64,000 nt of DNA from the NCBI GenBank assembly GCA_963556195.1, contig CAUVYP010001208.1, positions 4,340,001-4,404,000 of the forward strand, given 5' to 3'. This DNA comes from Sepiola atlantica. Its lineage: Eukaryota > Mollusca > Cephalopoda > Sepiida > Sepiolidae. Below the pieces are notes generated by a model. The model had not been told where the DNA came from. It saw nothing but the letters and a program-made list of their open reading frames with translations, and did no database searches. The position numbers and the translations under genes are program-made. This document shows positions 50,175 to 63,400 of this stretch, in pieces; position 1 is the first letter of the stretch; every line of letters starts with the position of its first letter.

Positions 50175-53150
50175 TTAGCGCGTTTTAAAGTTGATATCGC
50201 TTTTGTTTATAAGTTCCACATTTATTCGAATTGTGCAACGAAACTTTGCACAGGTTAGCGGAGTCACATGTTCTACGGAAGTACCAAGTTTCAGAAGTGC
50301 AGCTCTTGTACTGCCGGAGATATGTCGATACAAACTGAATACGCAAAACATCGACAAAATTTAGCGCGTTTTAAAGTTGATATCGCTTTTGTTTATAACT
50401 TCCACATTTATTCGAATTGTGCAACGAAACTTTGCACAGATTAGCGGAGTCACATGTTCTATTGAAGTACCAAGTTTCAGAAGTGCAGCTCTTGTACTGC
50501 CGGAGATATGTCGATACAAACTGAATACGCAAACTATCAACAAAATTTAGTGCGATTTAAAGTTGATATCGCTTTTGTTTATAACTTCACTATTCTTTAG
50601 AATTGTGCAACGAAACTTTGCAGAGATAAGCGGAGTCACATGCTCTACTGAAGTACCAAGTTTCAGAATTGCAGCTCTTTTACTGCCGGAGATATGTCGA
50701 TACAAACTGAATACGCAAAACATCGACAAAATTTAGCGCGTTTTAAAGTTGATATCGCTTTTGTTTATAACTTCCACATTTATTCGAATTGTGCAACGAA
50801 ACTTTGCACAGATTAGCGGAGTCACATGTTCTACGGAAGTACCAAGTTTCAGAAGTGCAGCTCTTGTACTGCCGGAGATATGTCGATACAAACTGAATAC
50901 GCAAAACATCAACAAAATTTAGCGCGTTTTAAAGTTGATATCGCTTTTGTTTATAACTTCCATATTTATTCGAATTGTGCAACGAAACTTTGCACAGATT
51001 AGCGGAGTCACATGTTCTACGGAAGTACCAAGTTTCAGAAGTGCAGCTCTTGTACTGCCGGAGATATGTCGATACAAACTGAATACGCAAACTATCAACA
51101 AAATTTAGCGCGTTTTAAAGTTGATATCGCTTTTGTTTATAACTTCCACATTTATTCGAATTGTGCAACGAAACTTTGCACAGATTAGCGGAGTCACAGG
51201 TTCTATTGAAGTACCAAGTTTCAGAAGTGCAGCTCTTGTACTGCCGGAGATATGTCGATACAAACTGAATACGCAAAACATCAACAAAATTTAGCGCGTT
51301 TTAAAGTTGATATCGCTTTTGTTTATAACTTCCACATTTATTCGAATTGTGCAACGAAACTTTGCAGACAGTCGCGGAGACACATGTTCTACTGAAGTAC
51401 CAAGTTTCAGAAGTGCAGCTCTTGTACTGCCGGAGATATGTCGATACAAACTGAATACGCAAAACATCAGCAAAATTTAGCGCGTTTTAAAGTTGATATC
51501 GCTTTTGTTTATAACTTCCACATTTATTCGAATTGTGCAACGAAACTTTGCACAGATTAGCGGAGTCACATGTTCTACGGAAGTACCAAGTTTCAGAAGT
51601 GAAGCTCTTGTACTGCCGGAGATATGTCGATACAAACTGAATACGCAAACTATCAACAAAATTTAGTGCGATTTAAAGTTGATATCGCTTTTGTTTATAA
51701 CTTCACCTTTCTTTAGAATTGTGCAACGAAACTTTGCAGAGATAAGCGGAGTTACATGCTCTACTGAAGTACCAAGTTTCAGAAGTGCAGCTCTTTTACT
51801 GCCGGAGATATGTCGATACAAACTGAATACGCAAAACATCGACAAAATTTAGCGCGTTTTAAAGTTGATATCGCTTTTGTTTATAACTTCCACATTTATT
51901 CGAATTGTGCAACGAAACTTTGCACAGATTAGCGAGGTCACATGTTCTACTGAAGTACCAAGTTTCAGAAGTGCAGCTCTTGTACTGCCGGAGATATGTC
52001 GATACAAACTGAATACGCAAAACATCAACAAAATTTAGCGCGTTTTAAAGTTGATATCGCTTTTGTTTATAACTTCCACATTTATTCGAATTGTGCAACG
52101 AAACTTTGCAGACCGTCGCGGAGACACACGTACTACTGAAGTACTAAGTTTCAGAAGTGCAGCTCTTGTACTGCCGGAGATATGTCGATACAAACTGAAT
52201 ACGCAAAACATCAACAAAATTTAGCGCGTTTTAAAGTTGATATCGCTTTTGTTTATAACTTCCACATTTATTCGAATTGTGCAACGAAACTTTGCACAGA
52301 TTAGCGGAGTCACATTTTCTACTGAAGTACCCAGTTTCAGAAGTGCAGCTCTTGTACTGCCGGAGATATGTCGATACCAACTGAATACGCAAAACATCAA
52401 CAAAATTTAGCGCGTTTTAAAGTTGATATCGCTTTTGTTTATAACTTCCACAGTTATTCGAATTGTGCAACGAAACTTTGTAGACAGTCGCGGATAAACC
52501 TTTTCTACTGAGGTACCAAGTTTCAGAAGTGCAGCTCTTGTACTGCCGGAGATATGTCGATACAAACTGAATACGCAAAACATCAACAAAATTTAGCGCG
52601 TTTTAAAGTTGATATCGCTTTTGTTTATAACTTCCACATTTATTCGAATTGTGCAACGAAACTTTGCAGACAGTCGCGGAGACACATGTTCTACTGAAGT
52701 ACCAAGTTTCAGAAGTGCAGCTCTTGTACTGCCGGAGATATGTCGATACAAACCGAATACGCAAAACATCAACAAAATTTAGCGCGTTTTAAAGTTGATA
52801 TCGCTTTTGTTTATAACTTCCACATTTATTCGAATTGTGCAACGAAACTTTGCAGACAGTCGCGGAGACACATGTTCTACTGAAGTACCAAGTTTCAGAA
52901 GTGCAGCTCTTGTCCTGCCGGAGATATGTCGATACAAACCGAATACGCAAAACATCAACAAAATTTAGCGCGTTTTAAAGTTGATATCGCTTTTGTTTAT
53001 AACTTCCACATTTATTCGAATTGTGCAACGAAACTTTGCACAGATTAGCGGAGTCACATGTTCTACGGAAGTACCAAGTTTCAGAAGTTCAGCTCTTGTA
53101 CTGCCGGAGATATGTCGATACAAACTGAATACGCAAAACATCAACAAAAT
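50175..53150 (+). repeat. 16-mer tandem duplication, copy A
   Basis: Order 6-1x-7-1-1x-8-5b-1x-7-1-2-3-4-5-5-1, 2,976 bp. At least ten rare marks are shared with copy B. These include ataagttcc in the first monomer, ttctattgaag in the second, cactattcttt in the third, ccatatttat in the fifth, gtgaagctc in the eighth, cgaggtcac in the tenth, cgtactac in type 2, gataccaac in type 3, gataaacc in type 4 and ttgtcctgcc in the second type 5. It is the longest block in the window whose two full-length copies are nearly identical. Confidence 0.93.
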
Positions 53151-56126
53151 TTAGCGCGTTTTAAAGTTGATATCGCTTTTGTTTATAAGTTCCACATTTA
53201 TTCGAATTGTGCAACGAAACTTTGCACAGGTTAGCGGAGTCACATGTTCTACGGAAGTACCAAGTTTCAGAAGTGCAGCTCTTGTACTGCCGGAGATATG
53301 TCGATACAAACTGAATACGCAAAACATCGACAAAATTTAGCGCGTTTTAAAGTTGATATCGCTTTTGTTTATAACTTCCACATTTATTCGAATTGTGCAA
53401 CGAAACTTTGCACAGATTAGCGGAGTCACATGTTCTATTGAAGTACCAAGTTTCAGAAGTGCAGCTCTTGTACTGCCGGAGATATGTCGATACAAACTGA
53501 ATACGCAAACTATCAACAAAATTTAGTGCGATTTAAAGTTGATATCGCTTTTGTTTATAACTTCACTATTCTTTAGAATTGTGCAACGAAACTTTGCAGA
53601 GATAAGCGGAGTCACATGCTCTACTGAAGTACCAAGTTTCAGAATTGCAGCTCTTTTACTGCCGGAGATATGTCGATACAAACTGAATACGCAAAACATC
53701 GACAAAATTTAGCGCGTTTTAAAGTTGATATCGCTTTTGTTTATAACTTCCACATTTATTCGAATTGTGCAACGAAACTTTGCACAGATTAGCGGAGTCA
53801 CATGTTCTACGGAAGTACCAAGTTTCAGAAGTGCAGCTCTTGTACTGCCGGAGATATGTCGATACAAACTGAATACGCAAAACATCAACAAAATTTAGCG
53901 CGTTTTAAAGTTGATATCGCTTTTGTTTATAACTTCCATATTTATTCGAATTGTGCAACGAAACTTTGCACAGATTAGCGGAGTCACATGTTCTACGGAA
54001 GTACCAAGTTTCAGAAGTGCAGCTCTTGTACTGCCGGAGATATGTCGATACAAACTGAATACGCAAACTATCAACAAAATTTAGCGCGTTTTAAAGTTGA
54101 TATCGCTTTTGTTTATAACTTCCACATTTATTCGAATTGTGCAACGAAACTTTGCACAGATTAGCGGAGTCACAGGTTCTACTGAAGTACCAAGTTTCAG
54201 AAGTGCAGCTCTTGTACTGCCGGAGATATGTCGATACAAACTGAATACGCAAAACATCAACAAAATTTAGCGCGTTTTAAAGTTGATATCGCTTTTGTTT
54301 ATAACTTCCACATTTATTCGAATTGTGCAACGAAACTTTGCAGACAGTCGCGGAGACACATGTTCTACTGAAGTACCAAGTTTCAGAAGTGCAGCTCTTG
54401 TACTGCCGGAGATATGTCGATACAAACTGAATACGCAAAACATCAGCAAAATTTAGCGCGTTTTAAAGTTGATATCGCTTTTGTTTATAACTTCCACATT
54501 TATTCGAATTGTGCAACGAAACTTTGCACAGATTAGCGGAGTCACATGTTCTACGGAAGTACCAAGTTTCAGAAGTGAAGCTCTTGTACTGCCGGAGATA
54601 TGTCGATACAAACTGAATACGCAAACTATCAACAAAATTTAGTGCGATTTAAAGTTGATATCGCTTTTGTTTATAACTTCACCTTTCTTTAGAATTGTGC
54701 AACGAAACTTTGCAGAGATAAGCGGAGTTACATGCTCTACTGAAGTACCAAGTTTCAGAAGTGCAGCTCTTTTACTGCCGGAGATATGTCGATACAAACT
54801 GAATACGCAAAACATCGACAAAATTTAGCGCGTTTTAAAGTTGATATCGCTTTTGTTTATAACTTCCACATTTATTCGAATTGTGCAACGAAACTTTGCA
54901 CAGATTAGCGAGGTCACATGTTCTACTGAAGTACCAAGTTTCAGAAGTGCAGCTCTTGTACTGCCGGAGATATGTCGATACAAACTGAATACGCAAAACA
55001 TCAACAAAATTTAGCGCGTTTTAAAGTTGATATCGCTTTTGTTTATAACTTCCACATTTATTCGAATTGTGCAACGAAACTTTGCAGACCGTCGCGGAGA
55101 CACACGTACTACTGAAGTACTAAGTTTCAGAAGTGCAGCTCTTGTACTGCCGGAGATATGTCGATACAAACTGAATACGCAAAACATCAACAAAATTTAG
55201 CGCGTTTTAAAGTTGATATCGCTTTTGTTTATAACTTCCACATTTATTCGAATTGTGCAACGAAACTTTGCACAGATTAGCGGAGTCACATTTTCTACTG
55301 AAGTACCCAGTTTCAGAAGTGCAGCTCTTGTACTGCCGGAGATATGTCGATACCAACTGAATACGCAAAACATCAACAAAATTTAGCGCGTTTTAAAGTT
55401 GATATCGCTTTTGTTTATAACTTCCACAGTTATTCGAATTGTGCAACGAAACTTTGTAGACAGTCGCGGATAAACCTTTTCTACTGAGGTACCAAGTTTC
55501 AGAAGTGCAGCTCTTGTACTGCCGGAGATATGTCGATACAAACTGAATACGCAAAACATCAACAAAATTTAGCGCGTTTTAAAGTTGATATCGCTTTTGT
55601 TTATAACTTCCACATTTATTCGAATTGTGCAACGAAACTTTGCAGACAGTCGCGGAGACACATGTTCTACTGAAGTACCAAGTTTCAGAAGTGCAGCTCT
55701 TGTACTGCCGGAGATATGTCGATACAAACCGAATACGCAAAACATCAACAAAATTTAGCGCGTTTTAAAGTTGATATCGCTTTTGTTTATAACTTCCACA
55801 TTTATTCGAATTGTGCAACGAAACTTTGCAGACAGTCGCGGAGACACATGTTCTACTGAAGTACCAAGTTTCAGAAGTGCAGCTCTTGTCCTGCCGGAGA
55901 TATGTCGATACAAACCGAATACGCAAAACATCAACAAAATTTAGCGCGTTTTAAAGTTGATATCGCTTTTGTTTATAACTTCCACATTTATTCGAATTGT
56001 GCAACGAAACTTTGCACAGATTAGCGGAGTCACATGTTCTACGGAAGTACCAAGTTTCAGAAGTTCAGCTCTTGTACTGCCGGAGATATGTCGATACAAA
56101 CTAAATACGCAAAACATCAACAAAAT
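53151..56126 (+). repeat. 16-mer tandem duplication, copy B
   Basis: Offset exactly 2,976 bp from copy A with the same marks. Differences I can see are aggttctactg in its type 8 member (copy A: aggttctattg at about 51199-51209) and aaactaaatac in its last monomer (about 56100-56110; copy A aaactgaatac). The copies are therefore nearly identical and the event recent. Confidence 0.93.
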
Positions 56127-59100
56127 TTAGCGCGTTTTAAAGTTGATATCGCTTTTGTTTATAGCTTCCACATTTATTCGAATTGTGCAACGAAACTTTG
56201 CACAGGTTAGCGGAGTCACATGTTCTACGGAAGTACCAAGTTTCAGAAGTGCAGCTCTTGTACTGCCGGAGATATGTCGATACAAACTGAATACGCAAAA
56301 CATCGACAAAATTTAGCGCGTTTTAAAGTTGATATCGCTTTTGTTTATAACTTCCACATTTATTCGAATTGTGCAACGAAACTTTGCACAGATTAGCGGA
56401 GTCACATGTTCTACTGAAGTACCAAGTTTCAGAAGTGCAGCTCATGTACTGCCGGAGATATGTCGATACAAACTGAATACGCAAACTATCAACAAAATTT
56501 AGTGCGATTTAAAGTTGATATCGCTTTTGTTTATAACTTCACCATTCTTTAGAATTGTGCAACGAAACTTTGCAGAGATAAGCGGAGTCACATGCTCTAC
56601 TGAAGTACCAAGTTTCAGAATTGCAGCTCTTTTACTGCCGGAGATATGTCGATACAAACTGAATACGCAAAACATCGACAAAATTTAGCGCGTTTTAAAG
56701 TTGATATCGCTTTTGTTTATAACTTCCACATTTATTCGAATTGTGCAACGAAACTTTGCACAGATTAGCGGAGTCACATGTTCTACGGAAGTACCAAGTT
56801 TCAGAAGTGCAGCTCTTGTACTGCCGGAGATATGTCGATACAAACTGAATACGCAAAACATCAACAAAATTTAGCGCGTTTTAAAGTTGATATCGTTTTT
56901 GTTTATAACTTCCACATTTATTCGAATTGTGCAACGAAACTTTGCAGACCGTCGCGGAGACACACGTTCTACTGAAGTACCAAGTTTCAGAAGTGCAGCT
57001 CTTGTACTGCCGGAGATATGTCGATACAAACTGAATACGCAAAACATCAACAAAATTTAGCGCGTTTTAAAGTTGATATCGCTTTTGTTTATAACTTCCA
57101 CATTTATTCGAATTGTGCAACGAAACTTTGCACAGATTAGCGGAGTCACATTTTCTACTGAAGTACCCAGTTTCAGAAGTGCAGCTCTTGTACTGCCGGA
57201 GATATGTCGATACAAACTGAATTCGCAAAACATCAACAAAATTTAGCGCGTTTTAAAGTTGATATCGCTTTTGTTTATAACTTCCACATTTATTCGAATT
57301 GTGCAACGAAACTTTGTAGACAGTCGCGGATAGGCCTTTTCTACTGAGGTACCAAGTTTCAGAAGTGCAGCTCTTGTACTGCCGGAGATATGTCGATACA
57401 AACTGAATACGCAAAACATCAACAAAATTTAGCGCGTTTTAAAGTTGATATCGCTTTTGTTTATAACTTCCACATTTATTCGAATTGTGCAACGAAACTT
57501 TGCACAGGTTAGCGGAGTCACATGTTCTACGGAAGTACCAAGTTTCAGAAGTGCAGCTCTTGTACTGCCGGAGATATGTCGATACAAACTGAATACGCAA
57601 AACATCGACAAAATTTAGCGCGTTTTAAAGTTGATATCGCTTTTGTTTATAACTTCCACATTTATTCGAATTGTGCAACGAAACTTTGCACAGATTAGCG
57701 GAGTCACATGTTCTACTGAAGTACCAAGTTTCAGAAGTGCAGCTCTTGTACTGCCGGAGATATGTCGATACAAACTGAATACGCAAACTATCAACAAAAT
57801 TTAGTGCGATTAAAAGTTGATATCGCTTTTGTTTATAACTTCACCATTCTTTAGAATTGTGCAACGAAACTTTGCAGAGATAAGCGGAGTCACATGCTCT
57901 ACTGAAGTACCAAGTTTCAGAATTGCAGCTCTTGTACTGCCGGAGATATGTCGATACAAACTGAATACGCAAAACATCGACAAAATTTAGCGCGTTTTAA
58001 AGTTGATATCGCTTTTGTTTATAACTTCCACATTTATTCGAATTGTGCAACGAAACTTTGCACAGATTAGCGGAGTCACATGTTCTACGGAAGTACCAAG
58101 TTTCAGAAGTGCAGCTCTTGTACTGCCGGAGATATGTCGATACAAACTGAATACGCAAAACATCAACAAAATTTAGCGCGTTTTAAAGTTGATATCGCTT
58201 TTGTTTATAACTTCCACATTTATTCGAATTGTGCAACGAAACTTTGCAGACCGTCGCGGAGACACACGTTCTACTGAAGTACCAAGTTTCAGAAGTGCAG
58301 CTCTTGTACTGCCGGAGATATGTCGATACAAACTGAATACGCAAAACATCAACAAAATTTAGCGCGTTTTAAAGTTGATATCGCTTTTGTTTATAACTTC
58401 CACATTTATTCGAATTGTGCAACGAAACTTTGCACAGATTAGCGGAGTCACATTTTCTACTGAAGTACCCAGTTTCAGAAGTGCAGCTCTTGTACTGCCG
58501 GAGATATGTCGATACAAACTGAATACGCAAAACATCAACAAAATTTAGCGCGTTTTAAAGTTGATATCGCTTTTGTTTATAACTTCCACATTTATTCGAA
58601 TTGTGCAACGAAACTTTGTAGACAGTCGCGGATAGGCCTTTTCTACTGAGGTACCAAGTTTCAGAAGTGCAGCTCTTGTACTGCCGGAGATATGTCGATA
58701 CAAACTGAATACGCAAAACATCAACAAAATTTAGCGCGTTTTAAAGTTGATATCGCTTTTGTTTATAACTTCCACATTTATTCGAATTGTGCAACGAAAC
58801 TTTGCAGACAGTCGCGGAGACACATGTTCTACTGAAGTACCAAGTTTCAGAAGTGCAGCTCTTGTACTGCCGGAGATATGTCGATACAAACCGAATACGC
58901 AAAACATCGACAAAATTTAGCGCGTTTTAAAGTTGATATCGCTTTTGTTTATAACTTCCACATTTATTCGAATTGTGCAACGAAACTTTGCAGACAGTCG
59001 CGGAGACACATGTTCTACTGAAGTACCAAGTTTCAGAAGTGCAGCTCTTGTACTGCCGGAGATATGTCGATACAAACCGAATACGCAAAACATCAACAAA

Positions 59101-60404
59101 ATTTAGCGCGTTTTAAAGTTGATATCGCTTTTGTTTATAACTTCCACATTTATTCGAATTGTGCAACGAAACTTTGCACAGATTAGCGGAGTCACATGTT
59201 CTACGGAAGTACCAAGTTTCAGAAGTGCAGCTCTTGTACTGCCGGAGATATGTCGATACAAACTGAATACGCAAAACATCAACAAAATTTAGCGCGTTTT
59301 AAAGTTGATATCGCTTTTGTTTATAACTTCCACATTTATTCGAATTGTGCAACGAAACTTTGCACAGGTTAGCGGAGTCACATGTTCTACGGAAGTACCA
59401 AGTTTCAGATATGCAGCTCTTGTACTGCCGGAGATATGTCGATACAAACTGAATACGCAAAACATCGACAAAATTTAGCGCGTTTTAAAGTTGATATCGC
59501 TTTTGTTTATAACTTCCACATTTATTCGAATTGTGCAACGAAACTTTGCACAGATTAGCGGAGTCACATGTTCTACTGAAGTACCAAGTTTCAGAAGTAC
59601 AGCTCTTGTACTGCCGGAGATATGTCGATACAAACTGAATACGCAAACTATCAACAAAATTTAGTGCGATTTAAAGTTGATATCGCTTTTGTTTATAACT
59701 TCACCATTCTTTAGAATTGTGCAACGAAACTTTGCAGAGATAAGCGGAGTCACATGCTCTACTGAAGTACCAAGTTTCAGAATTGCAGCTCTTGTACTGC
59801 CGGAGATATGTCGATACAAACTGAATACGCAAAACATCGACAAAATTTAGCGCGTTTTAAAGTTGATATCGCTTTTGTTTATAACTTCCACATTTATTCG
59901 AATTGTGCAACGAAACTTTGCACAGATTAGCGGAGTCACATGTTCTACTGAAGTACCAAGTTTCAGAAGTGCAGCTCTTGTACTGCCGGAGATATGTCGA
60001 TACAAACTGAATACGCAAAACATCAACAAAATTTAGCGCGTTTTAAAGTTGATATCGCTTTTGTTTATAACTTCCACATTTATTCGAATTGTGCAACGAA
60101 ACTTTGCACAGATTAGCGGAGTCACATGTTCTACGGAAGTACCAAGTTTCAGAAGTGCAGCTCTTGTCCTGCCGGAGATATGTCGATACAAACCGAATAC
60201 GCAAAACATCAACAAAATTTAGCGCGTTTTAAAGTTGATATCGCTTTTGTTTATAACTTCCACATTTATTCGAATTGTGCAACGAAACTTTGCACAGATT
60301 AGCGGAGTCACATGTTCTACGGAAGTACCAAGTTTCAGAAGTGCAGCTCTTGTACTGCCGGAGATATGTCGATACAAACTGAATACGCAAAACATCAACA
60401 AAAT
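56127..60404 (+). repeat. 23-mer duplication, copy A
   Basis: Order 6-1x-7-1-2-3-4-6-1x-7-1-2-3-4-5-5-1-6y-1xv-7-1-(1/5)-1, 4,278 bp. Marks shared with copy B: atagcttcc in the first monomer, ctcatgtactg in the second, gattaaaag in the tenth, the type 5 with end catcgac, and the y and v marks. Several differences from copy B (for example aattcgcaaaac near 57220 here) make it older than the 16-mer event. Its first fourteen monomers are themselves two 7-mers, 56127-57428 and 57429-58730. Confidence 0.9.
60033..60218 (+). repeat. hybrid monomer at the 23-mer junction (type 1 left / type 5 right)
   Basis: The left part is type 1 (cacagattagcgg, catgttctacgg). From ttgtcctgcc (about 60163-60172) onward it matches the type 5 copy at 55755-55940, including aaaccgaatacg. 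The rare ttgtcctgcc lies exactly 4,278 bp from its counterpart at about 55885-55894. The exchange point must fall between the last type 1 mark, ctacgg (about 60131-60136), and the private C at 60168. Confidence 0.9.
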
Positions 60405-63400
60405 TTAGCGCGTTTTAAAGTTGATATCGCTTTTGTTTATAGCTTCCACATTTATTCGAATTGTGCAACGAAACTTTGCACAGGTTAGCGGAGTCACATG
60501 TTCTACGGAAGTACCAAGTTTCAGAAGTGCAGCTCTTGTACTGCCGGAGATATGTCGATACAAACTGAATACGCAAAACATCGACAAAATTTAGCGCGTT
60601 TTAAAGTTGATATCGCTTTTGTTTATAACTTCCACATTTATTCGAATTGTGCAACGAAACTTTGCACAGATTAGCGGAGTCACATGTTCTACTGAAGTAC
60701 CAAGTTTCAGAAGTGCAGCTCATGTACTGCCGGAGATATGTCGATACAAACTGAATACGCAAATTATCAACAAAATTTAGTGCGATTTAAAGTTGATATC
60801 GCTTTTGTTTATAACTTCACCATTCTTTAGAATTGTGCAACGAAACTTTGCAGAGATAAGCGGAGTCACATGCTCTACTGAAGTACCAAGTTTCAGAATT
60901 GCAGCTCTTTTACTGCCGGAGATATGTCGATACAAACTGAATACGCAAAACATCGACAAAATTTAGCGCGTTTTAAAGTTGATATCGCTTTTGTTTATAA
61001 CTTCCACATTTATTCGAATTGTGCAACGAAACTTTGCACAGATTAGCGGAGTCACATGTTCTACGGAAGTACCAAGTTTCAGAAGTGCAGCTCTTGTACT
61101 GCCGGAGATATGTCGATACAAACTGAATACGCAAAACATCAACAAAATTTAGCGCGTTTTAAAGTTGATATCGCTTTTGTTTATAACTTCCACATTTATT
61201 CGAATTGTGCAACGAAACTTTGCAGACCGTCGCGGAGACACACGTTCTACTGAAGTACCAAGTTTCAGAAGTGCAGCTCTTGTACTGCCGGAGATATGTC
61301 GATACAAACTGAATACGCAAAACATCAACAAAATTTAGCGCGTTTTAAAGTTGATATCGCTTTTGTTTATAACTTCCACATTTATTCGAATTGTGCAACG
61401 AAACTTTGCACAGATTAGCGGAGTCACATTATCTACTGAAGTACCCAGTTTCAGAAGTGCAGCTCTTGTACTGCCGGAGATATGTCGATACAAACTGAAT
61501 ACGCAAAACATCAACAAAATTTAGCGCGTTTTAAAGTTGATATCGCTTTTGTTTATAACTTCCACATTTATTCGAATTGTGCAACGAAACTTTGTAGACA
61601 GTCGCGGATAGGCCTTTTCTACTGAGGTACCAAGTTTCAGAAGTGCAGCTCTTGTACTGCCGGAGAGATGTCGATACAAACTAAATACGCAAAACATCAA
61701 CAAAATTTAGCGCGTTTTAAAGTTGATAGCGCTTTTGTTTATAACTTCCACATTTATTCGAATTGTGCAACGAAACTTTGCACAGGTTAGCGGAGTCACA
61801 TGTTCTACGGAAGTACCAAGTTTCAGAAGTGCAGCTCTTGTACTGCCGGAGATATGTCGATACAAACTGAATACGCAAAACATCGACAAAATTTAGCGCG
61901 TTTTAAAGTTGATATCGCTTTTGTTTATAACTTCCACATTTATTCGAATTGTGCAACGAAACTTTGAACAGATTAGCGGAGTCACATGTTCTACTGAAGT
62001 ACCAAGTTTCAGAAGTGCAGCTCTTGTACTGCCGGAGATATGTCGATACAAACTGAATACGCAAACTATCAACAAAATTTAGTGCGATTAAAAGTTGATA
62101 TCGCTTTTGTTTATAACTTCACCATTCTTTAGAATTGTGCAACGAAACTTTGCAGAGATAAGCGGAGTCACATGCTCTACTGAAGTACCAAGTTTCAGAA
62201 TTGCAGCTCTTGTACTGCCGGAGATATGTCGATACAAACTGAATACGCAAAACATCGACAAAATTTAGCGCGTTTTAAAGTTGATATCGCTTTTGTTTAT
62301 AACTTCCACATTTATTCGAATTGTGCAACGAAACTTTGCACAGATTAGCGGAGTCACATGTTCTACGGAAGTACCAAGTTTCAGAAGTGCAGCTCTTGTA
62401 CTGCCGGAGATATGTCGATACAAACTGAATACGCAAAACATCAACAAAATTTAGCGCGTTTTAAAGTTGATATCGCTTTTGTTTATAACTTCCACATTTA
62501 TTCGAATTGTGCAACGAAACTTTGCAGACCGTCGCGGAGACACACGTTCTACTGAAGTACCAAGTTTCAGAAGTGCAGCTCTTGTACTGCCGGAGATATG
62601 TCGATACAAACTGAATACGCAAAACATCAACAAAATTTAGCGCGTTTTAAAGTTGATATCGCTTTTGTTTATAACTTCCACATTTATTCGAATTGTGCAA
62701 CGAAACTTTGCACAGATTAGCGGAGTCACATTTTCTACTGAAGTACCCAGTTTCAGAAGTGCAGCTCTTGTACTGCCGGAGATATGTCGATACAAACTGA
62801 ATACGCAAAACATCAACAAAATTTAGCGCGTTTTAAAGTTGATATCGCTTTTGTTTATAACTTCCACATTTATTCGAATTGTGCAACGAAACTTTGTAGA
62901 CAGTCGCGGATAGGCCTTTTCTACTGAGGTACCAAGTTTCAGAAGTGCAGCTCTTGTACTGCCGGAGATATGTCGATACAAACTGAATACGCAAAACATC
63001 AACAAAATTTAGCGCGTTTTAAAGTTGATATCGCTTTGGTTTATAACTTCCACATTTATTCGAATTGTGCAACGAAACTTTGCAGACAGTCGCGGAGACA
63101 CATGTTCTACTGAAGTACCAAGTTTCAGAAGTGCAGCTCCTGTACTGCCGGAGATATGTCGATACAAACCGAATACGCAAAACATCGACAAAATTTAGCG
63201 CGTTTTAAAGTTGATATCGCTTTTGTTTATAACTTCCACATTTATTCGAATTGTGCAACGAAACTTTGCAGACAGTCGCGGAGACACATGTTCTACTGAA
63301 GTACCAAGTTTCAGAAGTGCAGCTCTTGTACTGCCGGAGATATGTCGATACAAACCGAATACGCAAAACATCAACAAAATTTAGCGCGTTTTAAAGTTGA

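Noticed and set aside
8695..53705. Direct duplication between the type 7 copy at 8695 and those at 50547 and 53523, which share cactattcttt
   Set aside because: The rest of the monomers differ (gtgcagctcttg against ttgcagctctttt) and neighbours differ. One recurrent C-to-T change explains it as well.
1163..62555. Plus-strand open frames of 65-120 codons, for example at 1163, 6796, 14293, 16602 and 25212
   Set aside because: They appear only where ctactgaag became ctacggaag or another stop was lost by one base. They are translations of the same satellite in other frames.
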